Source: Paraburkholderia diazotrophica
GTDB lineage: Bacteria > Pseudomonadota > Gammaproteobacteria > Burkholderiales > Burkholderiaceae
DNA length: 64,000 nucleotides
Assembly (NCBI RefSeq): GCF_900108945.1
Contig: NZ_FNYE01000003.1
Span: 124,001 to 188,000, forward strand
Reading direction: 5' to 3'
Below, in pieces: positions 57,514 through 64,000 of the stretch. The notes below the pieces were generated by a model that did not search any database, was not told the DNA's origin, and saw nothing but the letters and a program-made list of their open reading frames with translations. The first letter of the stretch is position 1; each line of letters starts with the position of its first letter. A program made the translations under genes and the position numbers.

Positions 57514-58639
57514 ATCGATCTCCCGTCTTTGTGTCTATGAGCCTGTGAGCCGTGACGCAGACCGATATGGCATCGCCTCATCGCCTTGCCCGTCGCGTCA
57601 CGCCTCATGTTAGCGAGTCGTATGTGTCAACGTGGTGAACATTGTTCGGCGGATTGTCGTCCGTGAGTTTTGCATGCCCATGACATCAATCCGCTGCACT
57701 TAGCCGCTTTGACAACAGCCGCAGCGATTGTTTCGAATACGGGCGCGCGTTGCACGATCATAACTGACTGAGGGTTTCAGGAATGCATCAGGCGGGCGCT
57801 GATCCAAACTTACGCTCCGGCGTGCGCTCGCAGCGTCGTCGCGCCCGTGTGCCGGTATTCGCTGTTCAGGAATGCAACGTTCGGCGGAAGCGTACTCACG
57901 CTCAACGCCCACAAGGGTTTCAGCGTCCAGATGGCCAGTGCCGGCGAAACGTTGGCGAATAGTGAAGGTACTTCGGAGGCACCGCGTATCACGATTGAAA
58001 TGGTTCTTGCCGCATTCTTTCTGCGTGAAAGCTCACTGACTTTCGCTGCCGTTTCGATGCCCTGTCGATCAAGGGTTTGCCTGTTCTGGCACGACAAGCG
58101 CTATCCCGAGCGCACGGCTTTGACGGACTCGAACGACTGGCTCTCACTGGCCAAGGCCGTTGTCGATATTCACTACACGCGTAACTCCTATCCGGCGCCA
58201 GCCGGATGCCAGGCGGACAACGATCACCAAAAGAAAGACCGTCCTGTTTTGCCGGCTTCGATTTCCCGGCGTGCATGTCAATCGATCCGTCCAGGTGCGC
58301 GGAGGGCCCGCTTTGCCTGTCGGCGATTCTTCGAAAGGAGCTGCCATGAACAACAGCCTTCGCTCCAGATGCTCGTGTGTCGTCCTTCGAGTGTCGTCGC
58401 CACTTCGACCCTTCGGCCGCGAAGTCCCAATCAAGACCAGCTGAGCGAAGGCCGCGTGCAACGCGCGGCTTGAGCAAAGCCGGCTTATCGACAGGCGGTA
58501 GATGCGCACGACGTCGTAATGCGCACGGGCCGCGTGAGTCGTGCGCATAAGTCACGTGCATGAGTCATGAACACGCGGCTCATCCGTGCAAGGACACACA
58601 GGGCAACACCAACGATGCATAACCCCATGGAGGCAGGCG
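57514..58639. other. 1.1-kb gene-poor stretch
   Basis: No convincing gene, RNA or mobile element. Two overlapping frames (57810-58097 leftward and 57847-58473 rightward) show no recognisable domain and read like non-coding sequence. A small ATCCGGC/GCCGGAT hairpin lies at 58191-58208. A 32-codon ORF with good AAGGAG starts at 58346. Probable decayed region. Confidence 0.5.
58346..58444 (+). CDS. Possible 32-residue micro-protein
   Basis: ATG 58346 follows AAGGAG by 6 bp and opens MNNSLRSRCSCVVLRVSSPL with RPFGREVPIKTS before TGA. Apart from the ribosome site nothing supports it: it is arginine- and serine-rich, which GC-rich noise often is. Low confidence. Confidence 0.2.
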   Translation: MNNSLRSRCSCVVLRVSSPLRPFGREVPIKTS

Positions 58640-59755
58640 ATGAACACAGGTACTCCGTTATTTTCGCGCTACGGTCAGCGCACAAGACGCAGCTCGGCCA
58701 TCACCAAAGCACGACGTTCGCTGTTTGTCGGCGCTGCTCTCGTGATCGGCACCCTGCTGGGCGGTCAGATTGCCAGAGCCGATGACATCTACGTCGGCGA
58801 TACCGGCGACAACACGGTCAAACGCTTCGATGCAGCGACGGGCGTGTCACGAGGAACATTCGTGCAGCCGGGGACGGCAGGCCTGAATGGCCCGATGGGC
58901 ATGATCTTCACCGATGGGCAACTGATCGTGGTCAATCAGGACTTCGGCTCAGTGGCTGGCGACGTTTTGCGCTTCGACAGCAACACGGGCATGTTCCTCG
59001 GCAAGCTCGTTTCTTCGACCGACCGGGGTGCTGGCTTTGCTCCACAGGGAGTCGTTCGCGGCGATCCGGGCGACCGCTTTTACGTCGCTGACCTCGGTCT
59101 TCGGGGCGACGACTGCGCCAACGAAGGCAACGTGAACGAATACAACGATGCAGGCGCGTTCCTCGGCAATCTCGACCGGCGCGGCTTCAAGCCCGCTTTC
59201 TATCCGCGCGGCGTGGTCTTCGGTCCCGATGGCCTGTTGTATGTCGCCGCGAGAGGCTGTCCTCTCTCGACAGACCCTGCCGACGCGCTCATCGCCTATG
59301 TGCTGCGCTTCGATCCGCACTCGAGGAAGTTCATCGACGTGTTCGCGTCCAGCAACACCGTGCCCGATTTTCACCGTCCCGAGGGACTCGTATTCGACGA
59401 CCACGGCGATCTCTGGATCACGAGCTTCCGGGACAACAGCAACGCGAACGATGTGGACAGGATTCTGAAGCTGGACGGACGAACGGGCCAGCTTCGCGAT
59501 TCGCTGCCGCTGTGGGAGACAGGCGCGCCGAGAGCGTTTGCCCAGGCCATTCTCTTTGGGCCGGATGGAAAGCTGTTCATTCCCATCGCAGGCAATGCGG
59601 CCGAGACGACGGGGCAGCTTCGTCGCTGCGACACGGAGACGAAGCACTGTGACGTCATCGTCGCGGCAAATAGCGCGGGCGGGCCGCTCGTTTCTCCGTG
59701 GTTCCTGATCTTCAAGCGCAGCGACCCGGCGACACTGACGTACAGAGGACGCTAG
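58640..59755 (+). CDS. Secreted SMP-30/NHL-type beta-propeller protein
   Basis: Protein of 371 residues. A long signal region ending near SLFVGAALVIGTLLGGQIAR-ADD implies export. The rest is a beta propeller with repeating blades: DDIYVGDTGDNTVKRFDAAT, GVVFGPDGLLYVAARG, GLVFDDHGDLWITSFRDNSN and AILFGPDGKLFIPIAGNA. Such folds bind metals or lactones (gluconolactonase-like) or act as scaffolds; no catalytic residues were identified. GGAGG precedes ATG 58640. Confidence 0.82.
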   Translation: MNTGTPLFSRYGQRTRRSSAITKARRSLFVGAALVIGTLLGGQIARADDIYVGDTGDNTVKRFDAATGVSRGTFVQPGTAGLNGPMGMIFTDGQLIVVNQDFGSVAGDVLRFDSNTGMFLGKLVSSTDRGAGFAPQGVVRGDPGDRFYVADLGLRGDDCANEGNVNEYNDAGAFLGNLDRRGFKPAFYPRGVVFGPDGLLYVAARGCPLSTDPADALIAYVLRFDPHSRKFIDVFASSNTVPDFHRPEGLVFDDHGDLWITSFRDNSNANDVDRILKLDGRTGQLRDSLPLWETGAPRAFAQAILFGPDGKLFIPIAGNAAETTGQLRRCDTETKHCDVIVAANSAGGPLVSPWFLIFKRSDPATLTYRGR

Positions 59756-59901
59756 CGCAACGCGCGCACCCCCACGAACCGGACGAAGCGCCGCTGGCTG
59801 ACGCAGCACAACGGCGGCAGCTTCGTCCTCACAACGACGATGCGGACCATAACCGCAGCCCGACCCGCGACGACCCTCGCGCAACGAATCGACAACGCGC
59901 G

Positions 59902-60747
59902 CTACTTCACCGCGCCGAGCGCGAGCCCCTTCATGAGATAACGCTGCAGCCAGGCGAACACGACGGACACGGGCAATGTCGCGCACAGCGTCGCGGCCAT
60001 CACCAGATGCCATTCGACGACGTACTTGCCCGCCACCATATCGGTGACTTGCACGGTGAGCGTCTTGTTCTCCGGCGAGCGGATCAGCGTATAGACGACG
60101 GCAAACTCGTTCCACGCATTGATAAACGTGAAGATCGCCGTCACGACGATCGCGGGCACGGCAAGCGGCAAGAACACCTTGAACACGGCGCGCGAGCGGC
60201 TGCATCCTTCGAGCCACGCCGACTCTTCGAGATCGCGCGGCACGGTCTGGAAATACGACGACAGCATCCACACGGCGAACGCGATATTGAACGCCGCATA
60301 CGAGACGATCACGCCGATCTTCGAGTCGACGAGATTGCCGTCGCCATACGGAATCATCGCGGCGAGACGGAACAGGCCGACCACCAGCAGAATCGGCGAG
60401 AGCATCTGCGTGACGAGCAGAAACTGTCGATAGAGCCCGCGCCCGCGAAACGGAAAGCGCGCGAGCGCATAGGCGGCAGGCAGGCTGACGGCCAGCGCGA
60501 GCGCCGTCGACAGCAGGCTGATCACGCAGCTGTTGCGCAATGCGACGCCGAAGTTCGCGGCCGTCCACATATCGACGAAGTTCTGCCATTGCCAATGCAC
60601 CGGGAACCAGCGCGCCGGATAGATGAACACTTCCTGCGCGGGCTTCAACGCGGTGAACAGCATCACGGCGAACGGAAACAGCACGATCACGATGAGCGGC
60701 GACAGCGCGAGCCAGCACCACACAGTGCGCTTCATCTTCGCGTTCAT
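59902..60747 (-). CDS. Carbohydrate ABC transporter permease (MalG-like)
   Basis: Inner-membrane permease of 281 residues with six membrane segments. The coupling EAA loop is EESAWLEGCSRSRAVFKVFL-PLA, the part that contacts the ATPase. The closing residues AWLQRYLMKGLALGAVK are typical of MalG-like subunits. It overlaps the first permease gene by 4 bp. An ATPase gene is not visible in the window. Confidence 0.9.
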   Translation of the reverse strand: MNAKMKRTVWCWLALSPLIVIVLFPFAVMLFTALKPAQEVFIYPARWFPVHWQWQNFVDMWTAANFGVALRNSCVISLLSTALALAVSLPAAYALARFPFRGRGLYRQFLLVTQMLSPILLVVGLFRLAAMIPYGDGNLVDSKIGVIVSYAAFNIAFAVWMLSSYFQTVPRDLEESAWLEGCSRSRAVFKVFLPLAVPAIVVTAIFTFINAWNEFAVVYTLIRSPENKTLTVQVTDMVAGKYVVEWHLVMAATLCATLPVSVVFAWLQRYLMKGLALGAVK

Positions 60748-61673
60748 GCGGGCTCTCCTTCCTTCGACGGCTGAATGCGCAGGTACAGCACCGAGAACAC
60801 GAACAGCATCACGAGCATGATCAGCGACACGGCGGCCGCCTGTCCGGGCCGCCCGAGCCGGAAGCCGAGTTCATACAGATACGTGACGAGAATATGCGTG
60901 CCGTTGTCGGGGCCGCCTTGCGTCATCACCCAGATGATCGGAAACGAGTTGAACACGTAGATCACGTTGAGCAGGATCGCCATGTTCACGAACGGCCGCA
61001 GCAACGGCAGCGTCAACTGGCGGAACTGCTGCCACGCGCTTGCGCCGTCGATGCGCGCGGCTTCGTAGATATCGCCGGGCACGGACGAAAGACCGCCGAG
61101 CAGGATCGTCACCGTGAACGGAATCGATACGAGAATGCCGACGGCGATCTCGACCGGGAACGCGAGCTCGGGCGTCGCGAGCCAGTGAATCGGCCCGCCG
61201 ATCATCCCGAGGCGCTGCAACGTGACGTTGACCATCCCGTAGTCGTCGTTGAAGGCCCAGCGCCAGACGACGGCCGTCATCGTCAGTGAGACGGACCACG
61301 GCAGCATCACGATCGTGCGCGCGATGCCGCGGCCATGAAAGTCCTGATTCAGCACGAGCGCGACGGGCACGGAAATGATGACCGTGCCGCCGACCACGCA
61401 AGCCGTCCACACGATCGTCCGGCGCAGCGAATCGAGAAACACGGGATCGGCGAAGACGGTATAGAAGTTCTTCAGGCCGGTGAAATCGCGAATCGCACCG
61501 AAGCGCGACACATCGTGCAGCGACTGGTACACGATGTTGAAGATCGGATAGCTGATGATGAACAGCGCGAGGATCAGGCTCGGCGCGATCAGCCACCATG
61601 GCGCGGCGGCACGCGGCGCAATGGAACGGCTCATGCGCGCTCGATCGACAGTTGCTTGGGCGTTGGAACTCAT
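60744..61673 (-). CDS. Carbohydrate ABC transporter permease (MalF-like)
   Basis: Permease of 309 residues with six membrane segments (SLILALFIISYPIFNIVYQS first). EAA loop: DIYEAARIDGASAWQQFRQL-TLP. The start MSSNAQATVDRARMS at 61673 is chosen; the longer frame extends into the upstream hairpin region. Works with the MalG-like subunit and the binding protein. The transported sugar or polyol is unknown. Confidence 0.9.
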   Translation of the reverse strand: MSSNAQATVDRARMSRSIAPRAAAPWWLIAPSLILALFIISYPIFNIVYQSLHDVSRFGAIRDFTGLKNFYTVFADPVFLDSLRRTIVWTACVVGGTVIISVPVALVLNQDFHGRGIARTIVMLPWSVSLTMTAVVWRWAFNDDYGMVNVTLQRLGMIGGPIHWLATPELAFPVEIAVGILVSIPFTVTILLGGLSSVPGDIYEAARIDGASAWQQFRQLTLPLLRPFVNMAILLNVIYVFNSFPIIWVMTQGGPDNGTHILVTYLYELGFRLGRPGQAAAVSLIMLVMLFVFSVLYLRIQPSKEGEPA

Positions 61674-61755
61674 GAAGCCCTCGGGACGGAATGGGCCGGA
61701 TGCAATACGGCGCACGCTTCGCATGAACAAGGCGCAGCGCGCGCTCATCGAACTT

Positions 61756-61788
61756 GAAGCCGCATCGACATCGAGCCGATGCGGCTTC
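61756..61788 (-). terminator. Intercistronic hairpin between binding protein and permease genes
   Basis: Perfect 12-base arms GAAGCCGCATCG and CGATGCGGCTTC with a 9-nt loop lie 46-78 bp after the binding-protein stop. There is no T-run, so it probably acts as an mRNA stabiliser/partial attenuator, keeping binding protein in excess over permeases, as in malE-malF. Confidence 0.6.
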
Positions 61789-61833
61789 CGTACTACGCTA
61801 ATAGCCAATCTTCAACGACGGCTCAAGCGCGCG

Positions 61834-63066
61834 TTAGTGGCCGAGCGCCTGGTTCGCCTGGTTGGCCGCCTGTTTCAGCGCATCGTCGGGCTTCGCCTTG
61901 CCGAGATACACGGCCTGCATCGCGTTCGTCACGGCCTTCGCGGTGTCTTCCCAGCCCGTCACCGTCGGCGCGAAGCGCGCTTGCGGCAACAGTGCGATGA
62001 ACGCCTTCGTGTCGGCATCGTTGAACGCGGGGTCGGCGGCTTCCGCCTTCGTCGTCGGCAGGAAGCCTTCCGTGCTCGTGAACTCGACGCGCGGTTCCTT
62101 CGTGAACAGATAGTCGAGGAACTTCCACGCGTCCTTCTTCACCTTCGAGTTCTTGAACATCACGATCGAATCGGTGACGGCATACGTTGCGCCGTTCGTG
62201 CCGACGGGAACTGGGTCGATGCCGTACTTCAGATTCGGCGCTTCTTTCTTGATCTGCTTCGCGAGGAACGGCGCGGAGATCACCATCGCGACGCGGCCCT
62301 GCTTGAACAGATTCTGCACGTCCTCCCGGCTGTAGCCCGTCACGCCCGGCTGAGTCAGCCCCTGGTCGATCATCGACTTGTACAGCGTCGCCGCCTTGAT
62401 GCCCGCGGGCGAATCGAAGCCGGCCTTGCCTTGCTTGTTCAGCACGTCGCCGCCGTTGGTCCACAGCGCATAGTAGTAGTACACGTCGGTTTCGATTTCC
62501 TTGCCCTGCAGGCCGAAACCGGCGACGCCCTTCGCCTTCAGCTTCTTCGATGCGTCGATCACGTCGTTCCACGTCTTCGGGCCATTCGGATAGCCGACGC
62601 TCGCGAGCAGATCCTTGTTGTAGTAAAGCGCGCGCGCCGAAGCGGCGATCGGCAGGCCGTATGTCTTGCCGTTGATCTGGCCGGGCGCGAGGAACGGGCT
62701 GATGAAACGGCCTTTGAAGTTCGCGTCCATGTAACCGTCGAGCGGCTCGGCCACGTCGTCCTTCACGAAGTCGAGCAGCCAGCGCGTGCCGACGATCGCG
62801 AGATCGGCGTTGGCGTTGCCCGAGATATCCGTTTGCAGCTTCTGTTGCAGCGTGTCCCAGTTCACGTCCTCGATCTTGATCGTGGTGCCGGGGTTGGCCT
62901 TCTCGAACTGGCGGGCCATTTTCTCGAAGTACGGGGCCGTCGCGTCGCTGTAGTGCGCGACCGTCACACGCACCGTCTCGGCGTGCGCCGATAGGGCAAG
63001 ACCTGCAAACGCGAGCGCTGCGGCGACTTTGCCGAGCGTAAGGGAAGCACGTGCATGCAACGACAT
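61834..63066 (-). CDS. ABC transporter sugar-binding protein (extracellular, family 1)
   Basis: Periplasmic binding protein of 410 residues. Signal peptide through MSLHARASLTLGKVAAALAF, AGLALSAHAE; mature start ETVRVTVAHYSDATAPYFEK. DLAIVGTRWLLDFVKDDVAE, YGLPIAASARALYYNKDLLA and EPRVEFTSTEGFLPTTKAEA are typical of family 1 (MalE/UgpB-like). It captures an unidentified sugar or polyol for the two permeases. It is divergent to the SDR gene. Confidence 0.92.
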   Translation of the reverse strand: MSLHARASLTLGKVAAALAFAGLALSAHAETVRVTVAHYSDATAPYFEKMARQFEKANPGTTIKIEDVNWDTLQQKLQTDISGNANADLAIVGTRWLLDFVKDDVAEPLDGYMDANFKGRFISPFLAPGQINGKTYGLPIAASARALYYNKDLLASVGYPNGPKTWNDVIDASKKLKAKGVAGFGLQGKEIETDVYYYYALWTNGGDVLNKQGKAGFDSPAGIKAATLYKSMIDQGLTQPGVTGYSREDVQNLFKQGRVAMVISAPFLAKQIKKEAPNLKYGIDPVPVGTNGATYAVTDSIVMFKNSKVKKDAWKFLDYLFTKEPRVEFTSTEGFLPTTKAEAADPAFNDADTKAFIALLPQARFAPTVTGWEDTAKAVTNAMQAVYLGKAKPDDALKQAANQANQALGH

Positions 63067-63363
63067 TTCGTCTCTCCTGGGATGGTCCGCCGCCGTAGCC
63101 GGCTGCTTGGGTTGATTGTTTGAAAAAATCCTACACACGAAAAAAAATGTTGTCACGTAGGGCTGACGATATTTTTTGTCGTCGGGTTTTTTGCATAAGA
63201 TGCCGTAAAAGATGGGCTTTTTGTGCGGTGCGGGTTTGACGATGTATGTAGCGAACACATCATTCCCGAGCCCCGAAAATGCGCACTATGTAGGAAATTT
63301 ACACGGCGATTGACGGTCTCGCGCTTGGAGCGCGGGCCGTTCGCGAACGCGGAGAGGACGGAC
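63067..63363. promoter_or_regulatory. Divergent promoter region, sugar importer and SDR
   Basis: AT-rich by local standards, with runs AAAAAAAA and TTTTTT near 63125-63205. TCCTACA occurs at 63129-63135 and inverted (TGTAGGA) at 63287-63293, a possible operator pair for an unseen regulator. Direct placement of promoters was not resolved. Confidence 0.4.
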
Positions 63364-64000
63364 ATGAAGCGTGTCGTGCTGGTCACAGGAGCGTGCGGGG
63401 GAATCGGCAGCGTGTTGTGCCGGCGTTTCGTTGAAGACGGCGCGACGGTGCTCGCGCTGGACATCGACACAGCCGCGCTGAACGAACTTGCTTCCAGTCT
63501 GGGCGCCGGCAACGTGACGCCCGTCGCCGTCGATCTCGGCGATTCCGATGCGGTGCGCGAGCGCGTGGCACAAGCGGTGGCCGTGCGCGGTCCCGTCGAC
63601 GTGCTCGTCGCGAACGCGGGCGCAGCGGACGGGCTGACGCTCGCAAAGACGGACGCCGCAAGCTGGCAGCGCGACGTCCATCTGAACCTGAACGGCACGT
63701 ATCACACGGTCGAAGCGGTGCGCGCGTCGATGATCGAACGGCAGCGCGGGTCGATCGTGCTGATCGGCTCGGTGAACGGCATGGCGGCGCTCGGCCATCC
63801 CGCGTACAGCGCGGCAAAGGCGGGGCTCATCAGCTATACGAAGTCGCTCGCGATCGAACTCGGGCGTTATGGCATCCGCGCGAACATCGTGTGTCCGGGC
63901 ACCGTGAAGACGAAGGCGTGGCAGGCGCGCGTCGACAAGAACCCGCAGGTCTTCGAGAACTTGAAGAAGTGGTATCCGCTGCGCGACTTCGCGACGCCCG
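63364..64000 (+). CDS. Short-chain dehydrogenase/reductase, 3' end beyond window
   Basis: Incomplete SDR; at least 212 residues in view. Cofactor site VVLVTGACGGIGSVLCRRFV, NAG motif DVLVANAGAADGLTLAKTD, catalytic Ser in IVLIGSVNGMAALGHPAYS, Tyr-x3-Lys in YSAAKAGLISYTKSLAIELG. It is divergent from the sugar-binding gene and probably oxidises the imported sugar or polyol (inference). The frame is open at base 64000 so the stop lies outside. Confidence 0.88.
   Translation, partial: MKRVVLVTGACGGIGSVLCRRFVEDGATVLALDIDTAALNELASSLGAGNVTPVAVDLGDSDAVRERVAQAVAVRGPVDVLVANAGAADGLTLAKTDAASWQRDVHLNLNGTYHTVEAVRASMIERQRGSIVLIGSVNGMAALGHPAYSAAKAGLISYTKSLAIELGRYGIRANIVCPGTVKTKAWQARVDKNPQVFENLKKWYPLRDFATP

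Noticed and set aside
57810..58473. Overlapping rightward and leftward frames in the gene-poor stretch
   Set aside because: Neither shows a domain, a convincing start or consistent codon use.

Overview
The window is GC-rich, densely packed chromosomal or megaplasmid DNA from a betaproteobacterium of the Burkholderia/Paraburkholderia/Caballeronia group. I infer this from codon bias, an OmpC-like Burkholderia porin, a DUF3564-type protein, MocR/ArsR/LysR/ECF regulators and an aerobic 2-aminobenzoyl-CoA operon. All assignments come from reading translations and motifs; nothing was searched against a database. I saw no rRNA, tRNA, CRISPR array, insertion sequence or prophage.

Layout. 0-4 kb: RarD-type permease (cut by the window edge), Mpo1-like membrane protein, Crp/Fnr regulator, secreted DNA/RNA nuclease, DUF3564 protein. 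4.2-7 kb: rubrerythrin, three tandem hairpin repeats, an HdrD/GlpC-like iron-sulfur protein and a DUF3501 protein. 7-10 kb: GNAT and divergent MocR regulator, then an ArsR/SRPBCC pair with a perfect palindromic operator and a hydrolase gene remnant. 10-18.8 kb: DAHP synthase, thioredoxin-like protein, glutathionyl-hydroquinone reductase with divergent LysR gene, cytochrome b561 overlapping a family-2 glycosyltransferase, Rieske oxygenase, SRPBCC protein. 19-20.8 kb: porin and an AT-rich island with a 14-codon ORF and a strong terminator. 21-24 kb: two YciI/DGPF proteins, a VOC protein and an ECF42-type sigma factor. 24-28 kb: XapX micro-protein, quinone oxidoreductase, DUF429, DUF1330, AraC regulator, low-affinity iron permease. 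28-33.6 kb: WxxGxW-repeat envelope proteins around an ECF sigma/membrane protein/periplasmic sensor operon and a DUF1800-DUF1501 pair. 33.8-41.6 kb: VOC and GNAT proteins, MazEF, DUF2252, a 200-bp heptamer array, flavin reductase and AraC/GyrI regulator. 41.6-53 kb: DHA2-type exporter and a nine-gene leftward operon for aerobic anthranilate (2-aminobenzoate) breakdown through CoA thioesters, with its own MarR gene and a candidate promoter-operator. 53-59.8 kb: Nudix hydrolase, a regulator remnant, F420-reductase-like protein, glycine-zipper protein, dienelactone hydrolase, AhpD-like protein, a gene-poor 1.1 kb and a secreted beta-propeller protein. 59.9-64 kb: carbohydrate-type ABC importer (two permeases and a binding protein, no ATPase in view) and a divergent SDR cut by the window end.

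How genes work together. The 43.3-53.0 kb operon is the best-defined pathway: CoA ligase, bifunctional 2-aminobenzoyl-CoA monooxygenase/reductase, then SDR, enoyl-CoA hydratase and acyl-CoA dehydrogenase for beta-oxidation-like steps, with RidA, thioesterase and a dienelactone hydrolase-SnoaL fusion as accessories. Several genes in it overlap by 1-4 bp.

The most unusual features are the hairpin repeat family at 4.85-4.99 kb with a diverged relative at 33.77 kb, the AT-rich island near 20.6 kb, the ECF sigma/DUF1800/DUF1501 envelope cluster, and a recurring habit of short 9- to 12-bp tandem arrays at gene ends and starts. Most long antisense frames in this GC-rich sequence are shadows and were left out.
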